A DNA stretch of 64,000 nt from a virus (IMGVR_UViG_3300009009_000003:1-64000), one strand, 5' to 3'. Numbered from the stretch's first letter, positions 28,352 to 35,257 are shown. Numbers and translations are program-made. The notes: a model not told the origin generated them from the letters alone.

Positions 28352-28738
28352 ATGAACTTAAGTAGAAAAAGTATAGAAAGATTAGGTACTTGTGACACAA
28401 GACTTCAAAATTTAGTTTATGAAATAGTAAAAACAAATGGTGTTTATGTTCTTTGTGGACATAGGGGGAAAGAAGAACAAAATAAAGCTTATTATGATGG
28501 AAAATCTAAACTTCTATTTCCTAAAAGTAAACATAATAAATGTCCGTCTTTAGCAGTTGATCTTGCTCCTGCTCCATTACCTGATTGGGAAGATACTATA
28601 GCATTTTTAGATTTTTCTTCAATTGTATTATCAACAGCAGACCATCTAAATTATGAAATAAGATGGGGTGGTGATTGGGATATGGACGGTGAAACAGAGC
28701 AAAATGAATGGGATTATGTTCATTATGAGATTGTTTAA
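28352..28738 (+). CDS. Endolysin, M15-family peptidase (L-Ala-D-Glu / D-Ala-D-Ala type)
   Basis: This 128-residue protein carries the M15 zinc-peptidase motif S-K-H-N-K-C-P-S-L-A-V-D (His61, Asp70) and a C-terminal W-D-Y-V-H-Y (Asp121, His124). These supply the metal ligands and catalytic base of VanY/T5-endolysin-like enzymes, which cut peptide stems of peptidoglycan. There is no signal peptide, so it needs a holin for release. Genes for a holin-like protein and a lipoprotein lie about 2 kb downstream. Length matches single-domain phage endolysins. Confidence 0.9.
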   Translation: MNLSRKSIERLGTCDTRLQNLVYEIVKTNGVYVLCGHRGKEEQNKAYYDGKSKLLFPKSKHNKCPSLAVDLAPAPLPDWEDTIAFLDFSSIVLSTADHLNYEIRWGGDWDMDGETEQNEWDYVHYEIV

Positions 28739-29067
28739 TGGGTAATATTGATTATAAAAAAAGTCATAGAGAAAAGGGACTTTGCTTATTTTGTAGTAAT
28801 AAAGCAGAACCATTTTCTGCTTATTGCAAAGAACACAGGGAAACCCACAGAATTTCTTCTCTTAAATACAAATGGGCAAATATATATGAGATTAGAAAAA
28901 AAGATAGAAAATTAAAAGAAAAAAGAATACTAGAAGGAAAATGTTCCCATTGTGGGAAACCTCTTGATAAGGGATGGACGAACAGAATTTGTGCAAATTG
29001 CTCCTCAAACACATTTTTCTTAGGAAGGTGGGTAAGAATTGAAACTATTAGAGAAAAAAATAAATAG
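28738..29067 (+). CDS. Small zinc-finger-like protein
   Basis: This 109-residue, Lys/Arg-rich protein overlaps the endolysin stop (ATG inside TAATG). Two cysteine clusters are visible: CLFC...CKEH near the N-terminus, and CSHCGKPL...CANC near residues 70-85. They look like paired treble-clef or zinc-ribbon elements. The basic helix between them suggests nucleic-acid binding. The role is unknown. The 3' end overlaps the start of the phosphoesterase. Confidence 0.6.
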   Translation: MGNIDYKKSHREKGLCLFCSNKAEPFSAYCKEHRETHRISSLKYKWANIYEIRKKDRKLKEKRILEGKCSHCGKPLDKGWTNRICANCSSNTFFLGRWVRIETIREKNK

Positions 29068-29962
29068 AGATTCCAATATTTTTTTATTTGGGGACCAGCA
29101 TATTGATAATCCCTTATACAATAAAAGATTATTTGAAATATTTATTAATTTAATATGTTCTGAGTATGAGGGTGTTTCAGAAAAATATAATTATGGAGTT
29201 GATCACGGTGATTTTATGGAAGCAATATTAATCACTGATAAAAGGATGAGCCGTTCTCTTGCTCTAACACCCAACTTTAAAAAACAAGATTTTATATTAG
29301 GACAATTAAACCAAGCTGTTGAGGACAGAAAACCAATTAAGAATAAATTGATTACTATATTACAAGGGAATCATCCTGATAAATTATGGCAATTTGGAAA
29401 TCTAACAAATCAGCTTTGCCTTTCTTTGGGTGTTCCATATGGCACATGGTTAGCAAACATAAGATTTTTAGATAAAAAAGGTGAATTTCTATTTAGACAT
29501 ATTTGTGAACATGGAAGAAAATCAATAAATTCTTCAGCAGATAACACAGCTAGGCAAAGAACAAATATGGAACTAATACTACAAAGACAATTACAAAAAA
29601 AATCAGGTACAGCTTTACTGATGAGTAAAGGGCATACTCACAGAATTTTAACCAAAACCCCTGAAAATTCTTCTTATTTAGTAGATAAGAATGGGTGGTT
29701 TATTATGAAAAGAACTAATAGCAACACACCTTATGATGGATTCATTCCTCCTGATTTTAGATGGTATTGTTCTACAGGATGCTTTTTGGAACCTTATGTA
29801 CATGATATGGAAGGGTATAATGAAATGTTGGATTATGATCCATTAGAACCAGGATTTGTGGTAGCAAAAATTAGAGATGGTGCTATAGTGGGGCTTGATG
29901 AAGTAAGGTTGCTTACTCAATCTGAAGAAAAAATAGAAGTGTGCATTGACAAAAAAACATGA
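29039..29962 (+). CDS. Calcineurin-like metallophosphoesterase
   Basis: This 307-residue protein uses a TTG start with GGAAGGTGGG upstream. All metal-binding motifs are visible: D19-x-H21 (FGDQHID), GD58 followed by Glu61 (HGDFME), GNH near residue 110 (LQGNHPDKL) and GHTH near 198. The family includes nucleases, phosphatases and cyclic-nucleotide phosphodiesterases, and the substrate here cannot be told. A second, distinct member (SbcD-like) is at 40.8-41.7 kb. Its place among late lysis genes is odd for a repair nuclease. Confidence 0.75.
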   Translation: MKLLEKKINRDSNIFLFGDQHIDNPLYNKRLFEIFINLICSEYEGVSEKYNYGVDHGDFMEAILITDKRMSRSLALTPNFKKQDFILGQLNQAVEDRKPIKNKLITILQGNHPDKLWQFGNLTNQLCLSLGVPYGTWLANIRFLDKKGEFLFRHICEHGRKSINSSADNTARQRTNMELILQRQLQKKSGTALLMSKGHTHRILTKTPENSSYLVDKNGWFIMKRTNSNTPYDGFIPPDFRWYCSTGCFLEPYVHDMEGYNEMLDYDPLEPGFVVAKIRDGAIVGLDEVRLLTQSEEKIEVCIDKKT

Positions 29963-29975
29963 AAGGAGAATAGAG

Positions 29976-30326
29976 ATGCCGAATGGATTCTTGGAACCGG
30001 AAGATATAAAATTACATTGTAAAGATCATAGTGGGAATATGTCTTGTCTACTAAATCTAAAGAAAGATGTGGAGGAGTTAATGATGGAAACAAAAAAGAA
30101 AGTAAATTGGACTGTGTTTACATGGATAATTGGGGGAATATGTAGTATAGGTGTATTTGTTGTATCTATTCAAATGAATTTGGCTACAGGAACAAAAGAT
30201 AATTTGGCTGAATTGAAAACAACACTGATAGAAGGAACTACTGAATTAAAATCAGAATTAAGACACCAAAGAGAAAACATGGACTGTGTTAGACAACGAC
30301 TTGACCTATTGGAGAGAAACAAGTGA
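29976..30326 (+). CDS. Single-membrane-segment coiled-coil protein (lysis-region)
   Basis: The start used is ATG at 29976 with AAAGGAGA upstream; an in-frame TTG at 29946 lies inside the previous gene. The 116-residue product has a soluble N-terminus with C-x(8)-C, one membrane segment (about residues 48-70: VFTWIIGGICSIGVFVVSIQ) and a C-terminal helical coiled-coil region. This layout resembles hemolysin XhlA-like or phage holin-associated proteins. It lies just before a two-segment holin candidate. The role is inferred from topology. Confidence 0.6.
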   Translation: MPNGFLEPEDIKLHCKDHSGNMSCLLNLKKDVEELMMETKKKVNWTVFTWIIGGICSIGVFVVSIQMNLATGTKDNLAELKTTLIEGTTELKSELRHQRENMDCVRQRLDLLERNK

Positions 30327-30382
30327 TCAGTGAAATTAAAATGTTCCTATTTTATAGGAAAGCAAGAGAGGAGGTGGTTCGA

Positions 30383-30622
30383 ATGAAGAATTGGTATGCA
30401 TCAAGAACATTCTGGGCAGCAATTATAGGCATGATTGCTATGGCTCTTCCTTTACTTACAGGTGGGCATATCACCTTACCTGAAAATGAGCAAGCTCAAC
30501 TGGTAGATAATATTATTAATCTCATTAATGCTATTATTCCCATTGTGTCTTTTTTGTTTATTATAATTAGAAAGATACTGGATTATAACAAAGAGAACAA
30601 GGAAGTTAAAAATGAAGGGTGA
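30383..30622 (+). CDS. Putative holin (two membrane segments)
   Basis: The start is set at ATG 30383 because GAGAGGAGGTGG precedes it; the GTG at 30323 lacks such a site. The 79-residue protein has two hydrophobic segments (about residues 8-26 and 45-63) separated by a short polar loop, and a Lys/Glu-rich tail. Size, topology and position after the endolysin fit a class II holin, which would form the membrane lesion that releases the endolysin. Confidence 0.65.
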   Translation: MKNWYASRTFWAAIIGMIAMALPLLTGGHITLPENEQAQLVDNIINLINAIIPIVSFLFIIIRKILDYNKENKEVKNEG

Positions 30623-30779
30623 ACTGAAGATTGAAAATCCTAATATAACAATTGAGTTCGATAGTGACATTAAGGAAACAAAGATAATTAGTGCTAATTG
30701 CATTGAACTTAAAATGTCAAGTAAACTCAGAATAAAAGGATTTGTAAAATGGTTAATAGACTTACTAAAATTGCATTGA
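30612..30779 (+). CDS. Small 55-residue protein
   Basis: An ATG overlapping the end of the holin gene opens a 55-residue frame (MKGELKIENPNITIEF...FVKWLIDLLKLH). It overlaps the lipoprotein gene by 31 bases. It shows a beta-like N-terminal half and an amphipathic C-terminal helix. Tight overlap on both sides supports it being a gene. Nothing about function can be said. Confidence 0.45.
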   Translation: MKGELKIENPNITIEFDSDIKETKIISANCIELKMSSKLRIKGFVKWLIDLLKLH

Positions 30780-31033
30780 TCCTTGTTTTTATAGTGGCGT
30801 GTGGGATATCCTGTCAGGGTATCCCACAACGCACCTATGTTTACACAATAAAAAGGGATTGTTACGGAAAAGTTGAAAGAGTTACATCAAAAGGAAGTAA
30901 GATTGATATTGAGTTTGATAATGGATCTGAAGTAAAAAGAATAACCACATCATCTCATGATATTCAAATTGCTTCTACGATTGTAAGTTTCTTTTCCAAT
31001 TTAATTTCTAGTATTGTTGGTGTGTTCTCTTAA
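30749..31033 (+). CDS. Small lipoprotein (possible outer-membrane spanin)
   Basis: This 94-residue protein begins with a lipoprotein-type signal (MVNRLTKIALILVFIVAC, candidate lipidated Cys18; a second Cys at 22). The mature part is charged and beta-like, and the C-terminus is hydrophobic (IASTIVSFFSNLISSIVGVF). In phages of diderm hosts a lipoprotein after the holin often serves as the outer-membrane spanin. No inner-membrane partner is certain, although the protein at 29976 could be one. The gene contains a strong inverted repeat and ends overlapping the stop of the opposite-strand gene. Confidence 0.6.
   Translation: MVNRLTKIALILVFIVACGISCQGIPQRTYVYTIKRDCYGKVERVTSKGSKIDIEFDNGSEVKRITTSSHDIQIASTIVSFFSNLISSIVGVFS
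30797..30832 (+). repeat. Near-palindromic hairpin inside the lipoprotein gene
   Basis: The segment GCGTGTGGGATA pairs with TATCCCAC-A-ACGC with a single bulged A, and the 11-base centre (TCCTGTCAGGG) is itself partly palindromic. It lies within codons 17-28 of the lipoprotein gene. It could form a stable RNA hairpin or be a protein-binding site. No T-run follows, so it is not a typical terminator. Confidence 0.6.
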
Positions 31034-31347
31034 CCAAATGCCCCTTCATTTTTGTTTCTATCTTTCAACTCAGCACGTTTTCCTGGGTTCCAGTTCGAAA
31101 CTTTTGTCATATATCCGGTAATTCTAGTAATACCCTCTACTTCTAGCCCTTTTTTTATTGCTATAATTAGATCATCATTTGTCATTGATTCTAATTTTTC
31201 CATTGTAATACAAGTTGCATTGTCCACATTATTATAATACCAGGGAAGATTTGTGTCTCTAAAAAGAAAGCACCTTTCTTTTTCATTATAAGACCATTCT
31301 ATGTTTCTGTTTTTTTCTAAAAACAAGTCTAGTTCATCAATGCTCAT
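31030..31347 (-). CDS. Stand-alone glycyl-radical domain protein (anaerobic RNR NrdD C-terminus-like)
   Basis: This is a 105-residue protein. Its last ~35 residues (RITGYMTKVSNWNPGKRAEL followed by KDR) match the C-terminal glycyl-radical loop of class III ribonucleotide reductase NrdD, where the Gly in R-x-x-G-Y carries the radical and W-N-x-G-K-x-x-E-x-x-x-R is conserved. The ~70 residues before it are unlike NrdD. No catalytic NrdD barrel or NrdG activase gene is in the window. By analogy with GrcA/YfiD, which replaces the damaged glycyl domain of pyruvate formate-lyase, it may restore or supply the radical domain of a host or phage reductase. Motif match is clear; function is inferred. 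Confidence 0.65.
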   Translation of the reverse strand: MSIDELDLFLEKNRNIEWSYNEKERCFLFRDTNLPWYYNNVDNATCITMEKLESMTNDDLIIAIKKGLEVEGITRITGYMTKVSNWNPGKRAELKDRNKNEGAFG

Positions 31348-31498
31348 TTTTATCTCCTTTCATTTTCTCTTCTTTTTTTATATATTTTCTATAAGCTTTT
31401 CTTGTTTTAATTCCTAGCATGATCATTTCTAATTTTTGTGTTCTTTTTTTCGGATTAAAGGCTTCTTTTTTATTGTATTTTGTTTCTATGTAGTCCAT
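31337..31498 (-). CDS. Small Lys-rich protein
   Basis: This 53-residue frame (MDYIETKYNKKEAFNPKKRT...) is preceded by AAAGGAT and overlaps the start of the glycyl-radical gene by 11 bases, so the two are probably translationally coupled. It is very basic (about one third Lys/Arg) and helical. It may bind nucleic acid; no family is recognised. Confidence 0.5.
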   Translation of the reverse strand: MDYIETKYNKKEAFNPKKRTQKLEMIMLGIKTRKAYRKYIKKEEKMKGDKNEH

Positions 31499-31519
31499 TT
31501 TACAATCCTTTTAAAAGAC

Positions 31520-31547
31520 ACCCCCTCTTACACTAATAAGAGGGGGT
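31520..31547 (-). terminator. Hairpin terminator downstream of the FN3-protein gene
   Basis: ACCCCCTCTTA and TAAGAGGGGGT form an 11-base perfect stem with a six-base loop. Read on the - strand it follows the stop of the gene at 31555 and leads into TGTCTTTTAAAAGG. On the + strand it is followed by TTTT, so it might also stop any late readthrough. Confidence 0.75.
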
Positions 31548-31554
31548 TTTGAAA

Positions 31555-31953
31555 TTAGGGGATAATAACAATCTTGAAGTTGAACGGGGAACTAAAAGCA
31601 TTTGAGAAGTCAAAATCACCAGTGACTTCATTGCTATTACCTGATTCAAGATTATTTACTTTATTGAAAGCAGTGCAAACAAAGTAAAGAGTTTGTATAG
31701 TTCCTTCCCATTCTGGTTTATTAAGAGTTATTTCTTCTTCATAAGAAGATTGCTGAGATACAAAATTAATATCAGAAATCTTTGTGTAAGGTCCACCAGA
31801 AGTGGTTGAATAGTACAAACGCCAACCTCCAAAATCAGGCTTTGCTGTATCAACTGTATTTTGCTCCCATTGAAATGTTTTGGTTACAGGAGCAGCATAA
31901 GCGAATGTAGCCAGAAAAATAAAAATAATACAGGCAAATAATACTTTTTTCAT
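31555..31953 (-). CDS. Exported fibronectin-type-III-like protein
   Basis: This 132-residue protein has a clear signal peptide (MKKVLFACIIFIFLATFAYA|A) and AAAGGAGGTGAT upstream. The mature part is a single FN3/Ig-like domain (FQWEQN...GWRLYYSTTSGGPYTKI...YFVCTAFN...ESGNSNEV), typical of bacterial secreted or surface proteins. Its start overlaps the upstream HTH gene stop (ATGA). A phage-encoded periplasmic or surface protein on the early strand could alter the host envelope or block further infection; that is inference. Confidence 0.7.
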   Translation of the reverse strand: MKKVLFACIIFIFLATFAYAAPVTKTFQWEQNTVDTAKPDFGGWRLYYSTTSGGPYTKISDINFVSQQSSYEEEITLNKPEWEGTIQTLYFVCTAFNKVNNLESGNSNEVTGDFDFSNAFSSPFNFKIVIIP

Positions 31954-32195
31954 ATAATCACCTCCTTTCTTTTGTTATTTGGGCCACCTCTACCTCTTAA
32001 TTGAATTCCCAATATCTTACAATAATTTACAACTGATGTAAAAGACATTCCCAAATTTTTAGCTATTTCTCTTGTTGACTCCTTTTTTATTGTATATAAA
32101 TAGTCAATATATTCCGCAATTGTTTCAAATCCTTGTTCCTTAGCTATTTGTAAAACTTTTTTGTAGGTGTAAAAATTACTTACTTTCTTTTTCAT
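31950..32195 (-). CDS. HTH DNA-binding protein (family shared with 34087 and 56038 genes)
   Basis: This 81-residue basic protein has a helix-turn-helix at about residues 40-62 (STREIAKNLGMSFTSVVNYC) and a C-terminal R-G-R-G-G-P. The same layout, an A-K-E-x-G-F helix, then an xLYxxK helix, then S-x-x-E-I-A-x-x-L-G-x-S, occurs in two other genes of the window. It is probably a small transcription regulator or homing-type DNA-binding module. The ribosome site is GGAGTAGATC. Confidence 0.6.
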   Translation of the reverse strand: MKKKVSNFYTYKKVLQIAKEQGFETIAEYIDYLYTIKKESTREIAKNLGMSFTSVVNYCKILGIQLRGRGGPNNKRKEVII

Positions 32196-32198
32196 GAT

Positions 32199-32639
32199 CT
32201 ACTCCATTGGAACAATAAAAGAAATTCTGTTCCCAAACGATTTACATTCATTTACAGTTGGCATCCATATATCTACACATCTTCTGTTTTTGGGGTTCAT
32301 CCTATCTTGAAATTCAAATTCGCCCAATCCAGCTATGTATATTCTGTCCCCAAACTTTAATTTTAAATCCATTTCTATATCTTTAGACACTGCTACATAT
32401 CCTAATTTTACTCTTTTATTTGAAGCAGTTATCCATGGTGTACTATCTGTATATTTTTCTAGTGGTGGATATGCTGTTAAATCAACTTTTATAGGAACAT
32501 TTTCTAATACCTTTTGTAGGTAGAAAATATCTTTTTCTAATGAATCCAACTTTTTTATACACAGGGAGAAATCAGTATTAATAGAATATAGCATAATACC
32601 CATTAATATTAAAGCAGAAATATAGAAAATATTTTTCAT
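32199..32639 (-). CDS. Membrane-anchored 3D-domain protein (putative peptidoglycan lytic enzyme)
   Basis: This 146-residue protein has an N-terminal hydrophobic segment (about residues 4-20) acting as a signal or anchor, a short coiled coil, then a 3D domain. The three characteristic aspartates are visible (YTDSTP, FQDRM, VDIWM), with the G-Y-V-A-V-S, FGDRIYI and FGNRISFIV strands. The fold is related to the MltA/RlpA double-psi beta barrel and is found in cell-wall lytic enzymes. It lies on the early strand, far from the late lysis cassette, so it may remodel the wall early or act in superinfection control. Confidence 0.7.
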   Translation of the reverse strand: MKNIFYISALILMGIMLYSINTDFSLCIKKLDSLEKDIFYLQKVLENVPIKVDLTAYPPLEKYTDSTPWITASNKRVKLGYVAVSKDIEMDLKLKFGDRIYIAGLGEFEFQDRMNPKNRRCVDIWMPTVNECKSFGNRISFIVPME

Positions 32640-32662
32640 TTCTTTTCTCCTTTAGTTTAAAA

Positions 32663-32688
32663 TAAGGGGGGTTTCTAAGCCCCCCTTA
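32663..32688 (-). terminator. Hairpin terminator
   Basis: TAAGGGGGG and CCCCCCTTA form a nine-base stem with an eight-base loop. On the - strand it follows the gene ending at 32695 and is followed by TTTTAAAC, consistent with intrinsic termination between that gene and the 3D-domain gene. Confidence 0.75.
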
Positions 32689-32694
32689 AACGTG

Positions 32695-32775
32695 CTACTT
32701 GCTCTTCTTGCTAGTTTTCTTAGCCTTGATAGCAGGAGTTCCACGTTTAGTTGATTTGGTTGCTTCCTTCTTCAT
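32695..32775 (-). CDS. Nested 26-residue Lys-rich peptide (internal start)
   Basis: Internal translation from ATG at 32775 would give MKKEATKSTKRGTPAIKAKK plus six more residues. The GGAGGTG at 32784-32790 is the best ribosome site in this part of the window, equal to those used by neighbouring genes. The peptide would be able to bind nucleic acid. It may equally be that only this short product is made. Confidence 0.5.
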   Translation of the reverse strand: MKKEATKSTKRGTPAIKAKKTSKKSK

Positions 32776-32943
32776 ATTGTCATCACCTCCTTTCTTTATA
32801 GAAATAACTGCTATTTTTGATAACTCTTTTATGAGATCATCAAAAGATTTTTTGGTCAACGTAATTGATCCATCATCATTTTGGTTGTAAGGAATTCTGA
32901 GAACATTAGAATCGTACCATTCTTTTACTTTATAATTTTCCAT
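32695..32943 (-). CDS. Hypothetical protein with nested in-frame Lys-rich product
   Basis: This 82-residue protein has residues 1-56 that are an ordinary mixed helix/strand sequence and a C-terminal 26 residues that are extremely basic (K/T/A/S-rich, like a histone-tail or DNA-binding peptide). A perfect ribosome site, GAAAGGAGGTG, lies inside the frame eight bases before the in-frame ATG at codon 57. Two products are therefore likely from one gene. The start of the full form overlaps the upstream SbcC-C gene. Confidence 0.6.
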   Translation of the reverse strand: MENYKVKEWYDSNVLRIPYNQNDDGSITLTKKSFDDLIKELSKIAVISIKKGGDDNMKKEATKSTKRGTPAIKAKKTSKKSK

Positions 32944-33550
32944 TTTGGCTCTCCATTAGTTGTGAAATGTTTTTGTTTTTACTACAAATAAATGTTTTGT
33001 CTGCTGCTTGGTTTATATCCTGAGCATGGGAAACCATTAGTATTTGAATACCCAACTTCTCAGATATGGTTTTTATCATTTCACTTACTCTAGTTTGAAG
33101 TTCCGGACTTACATTTCTAAAAGGTTCATCTAAGATTAAACAATTTCTATTTTTTCTTATTGACCAAAAAGCAATACGAAGGGCAAACGAAACTATATCC
33201 AATACTCCACCACCAGAAGCATCAATGGGCTTATATTCTTGACCTTGTTCTTCAAACAATAAATCACATTCAGTTTTGTTTCTCCTAAGTTCAAATTTTA
33301 CTTTAAAATTAGGAGGATTGTCAAACACTGAATGAAGTGCTAATGTTACAATATTAGAAATATGATATTCCAAACTAGATTGAGTTTGTCTGCCCACTGT
33401 TTGAAATATCGTTCTTACCATAGAATAATCAGATAAAAGCTTTAATGTGTCCTCCATTTTCTCTTTGTTTTTAATTAGATCATTCAGGCAAAGTTCTCTT
33501 TTTACCTTCTCCTTATCTAATATTTTTCTATATTCAGTTAAATCTCCCAT
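32930..33550 (-). CDS. SbcC/Rad50 C-terminal ATPase half (split protein)
   Basis: This 206-residue protein has an N-terminal helical arm, then the ABC signature (DASGGGVLDIVSFALRIAFW), Walker B (NCLILDEPF) and the H-loop (MVSHAQD). It has no Walker A. It is the C-terminal lobe of an SbcC/Rad50/T4 gp46-type ATPase. The matching N-terminal lobe with Walker A and zinc hook is encoded at 41689-42750, about 8 kb upstream in the transcription direction. The gene overlaps a coiled-coil gene upstream. The two lobes would need to assemble in trans, with SbcD (40782) as nuclease. Confidence 0.8.
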   Translation of the reverse strand: MGDLTEYRKILDKEKVKRELCLNDLIKNKEKMEDTLKLLSDYSMVRTIFQTVGRQTQSSLEYHISNIVTLALHSVFDNPPNFKVKFELRRNKTECDLLFEEQGQEYKPIDASGGGVLDIVSFALRIAFWSIRKNRNCLILDEPFRNVSPELQTRVSEMIKTISEKLGIQILMVSHAQDINQAADKTFICSKNKNISQLMESQNGKL

Positions 33551-33789
33551 TGGTATTCTTTCTTTAAGGCATTGAATTTGTCTTCCAGTTCTTTTTCCAA
33601 CTCAGTTAATTTTTCAGTTAGCTTGATTAAACCACCCTCAGCTTCTTCTATATTATTATAGTTAAACTGTTCTTTAAGTGTTTTCAAAAGCTCAGATAAT
33701 CTCCCTTCTAGTCTTGCTTTATCCTCTTTTGCCTTATCAATCTCTTTTTCTAATTTGATTAATTCATTAATTATTTCTGTACTCTTCAT
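33538..33789 (-). CDS. Coiled-coil protein next to SbcC C-half
   Basis: This 83-residue protein is almost entirely heptad-like (LEKEIDKAKEDKARLEGRL, LTEKLTELEKELEDKFNAL). It overlaps the start of the SbcC C-half by 13 bases, so the two are coupled. It could supply the ascending coiled-coil arm missing from the C-half. That is inference from position and composition. Small free coiled-coil proteins are also common in phages. Confidence 0.6.
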   Translation of the reverse strand: MKSTEIINELIKLEKEIDKAKEDKARLEGRLSELLKTLKEQFNYNNIEEAEGGLIKLTEKLTELEKELEDKFNALKKEYQWEI

Positions 33790-34090
33790 ATTTTTTCATA
33801 ACTCCTGTCATTGTTTTGGGTTGTAAGTAACAAATTTTTATCTTTTTGTTTAAAGCAAAGCACATTCCAAAATCAAATATAGTTCCAACACTTCTTTGAT
33901 CCCAAAAAATATGAATTTCATCTGCCCATTCTATTAACTTTTTATTATGTAAGCAAACCTGTAACTCATCATAATTTGGGAAATCATCAAAAGCCGGTGT
34001 TTCAACAAAATTCCCCTGTGCAATCAACTCTTCTGCGTGTTCAACCATTGCTTTTTTATATGCGTGTGTTCCTATTATGGTTATTTTCAT
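33767..34090 (-). CDS. Nucleoside 2-deoxyribosyltransferase-like protein
   Basis: The start is taken at MKITIIGTHAYK, ten bases after AAGGAG; a frame extension to 34114 lies within the previous gene. The 107-residue protein has the Rossmann-like order of this family: IIGTHAYKKA at the N-terminus, EWADEIHIFWDQRSVGT in the middle, then FDFGMCFALNKKIKICYL. The usual catalytic Glu of S-x-G-T-x-x-E-x-G is Asp here, so nucleotide-base exchange activity is uncertain. It may be a salvage enzyme or a nucleotide-sensing relative. Confidence 0.6.
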   Translation of the reverse strand: MKITIIGTHAYKKAMVEHAEELIAQGNFVETPAFDDFPNYDELQVCLHNKKLIEWADEIHIFWDQRSVGTIFDFGMCFALNKKIKICYLQPKTMTGVMKKYEEYRNN

Positions 34091-34455
34091 ATTTTCTCTT
34101 CTCCTTTTCTCCATTTTCTAACACATCTATCAGATACACCCAGTTTTTGTGTTGCTTCTTGTATGCTTCCCAAAAAAACTTCATTCCTAAATACTCTATC
34201 CACATCCTCCTTTATACACTTAAATTTAAACATTAGTTTCCTTGTTTGTTTGGATGATCTGCCTCCTATCTTATTTATTTTTGTGTTTTTAGGCATCCAG
34301 TTAATAACTGTATCAGGACTAACCCCCAATAATTTTCCTATTTCTCTGGAAGAGAAGGATAGATTGTGGTAAAAAAAACTTAAAAAAGAATCAATGTCTC
34401 CATCAAACCCCAATTCTTTTATTTTATTAATTGCTTCCCTTTTGTGTATTCTCAT
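34087..34455 (-). CDS. Double HTH DNA-binding protein
   Basis: This 122-residue protein has two helix-turn-helix motifs: about residues 35-55 (SSREIGKLLGVSPDTVINWM) and 95-116 (SIQEATQKLGVSDRCVRKWR). A K-x-G-G-R-S-S-K linker between them resembles the R-G-G-P of the 31950 product. It overlaps the following gene by four bases. It is a likely regulator or the DNA-binding part of a mobile-type protein. It belongs to the same loose family as the genes at 31950 and 56038. Confidence 0.6.
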   Translation of the reverse strand: MRIHKREAINKIKELGFDGDIDSFLSFFYHNLSFSSREIGKLLGVSPDTVINWMPKNTKINKIGGRSSKQTRKLMFKFKCIKEDVDRVFRNEVFLGSIQEATQKLGVSDRCVRKWRKGEEKI

Positions 34456-34466
34456 TTTCTTATTCC

Positions 34467-35228
34467 TTATACAAATAATAAAGTTTGCGTACAGTGTAAT
34501 CTTTCTTTTATTTTTTTATAGTAGTATTCATTTTTTTCTATTAGAATAAACCCTCGATTTAATTTTTTACAAGCTACCCCTGTAGATCCAGAACCAGCAC
34601 AGTTATCCAATACCAAATCCCCTTCGTTGGTATAGGTCTTAATTAAATACTCCATTAAAGATACTGGTTTTTGTGTTGGATGGTAACCTGTTTCCCTTTT
34701 TATTTTAATCACACTTTTTGGATAGCGAAGTCCATTATTTTGAGTTTGTTTTTTTACAATTTTCCCTGTAACTTCACCGCTGTCACCCTTTCCACTTATG
34801 TAAGGTTTTCCGTAAGTAAACTGAGGATTGTATTTCCCCCCACCAAAAACAAGAATGTTTTCATGTGCTTTCATAGGTTGTTTCTTTGCACTTAAAAAAT
34901 TTACACCTTGTTCCTTCTCCCAAATAATCTCATATTTAAACATATCAATATTACTCATCACTAAAGCACTTGTAAAAGGTTGAGAAGCGGTTAAAACTAT
35001 TGCACCATTGTCTTTTATTATTCTCTTGTACTGCCTCCAAAGTGGTTCAAAAGGAATTACCGTATCCCATTTACAGGCAGTAGTTCCGTAGGGGGGGTCT
35101 GAAATTATTGCGTCTATTGATTTGTCGGGGATAAACTTCATAAGCTCAAGGCAGTCTCCCTGATGCACTTCATTTATTTTTAGATGTCCGTTTTCTAAAA
35201 TATGCATAGAATTTTTCTCAATCTTCAT
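34467..35228 (-). CDS. DNA methyltransferase (beta-class, DPPY motif)
   Basis: This 253-residue protein has the N6-adenine/N4-cytosine methyltransferase motifs in beta order: catalytic DPPYG near residue 44, target-recognition region in the middle (GKYNPQFTYGKPYISGKG), then HPTQKP and the SAM-binding DNCAGSGSTG near the C-terminus, ending with FILIEKNEYYY. No cognate restriction gene is present, so it is an orphan that probably protects phage DNA from host restriction. A nine-codon frame (MTIKEVYED) overlaps its start after GAGGTAC and could act as a leader. Confidence 0.85.
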   Translation of the reverse strand: MKIEKNSMHILENGHLKINEVHQGDCLELMKFIPDKSIDAIISDPPYGTTACKWDTVIPFEPLWRQYKRIIKDNGAIVLTASQPFTSALVMSNIDMFKYEIIWEKEQGVNFLSAKKQPMKAHENILVFGGGKYNPQFTYGKPYISGKGDSGEVTGKIVKKQTQNNGLRYPKSVIKIKRETGYHPTQKPVSLMEYLIKTYTNEGDLVLDNCAGSGSTGVACKKLNRGFILIEKNEYYYKKIKERLHCTQTLLFV

Positions 35229-35257
35229 AGACTTCTTTGATTGTCATTGCTGTACCT

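Noticed and set aside
29039-29962. Phosphoesterase as a second SbcD
   Set aside because: It lacks an SbcC neighbour, lies in the late block, and has the GHTH-type motif set unlike the SbcD copy at 40782, so only the broad family name is given.
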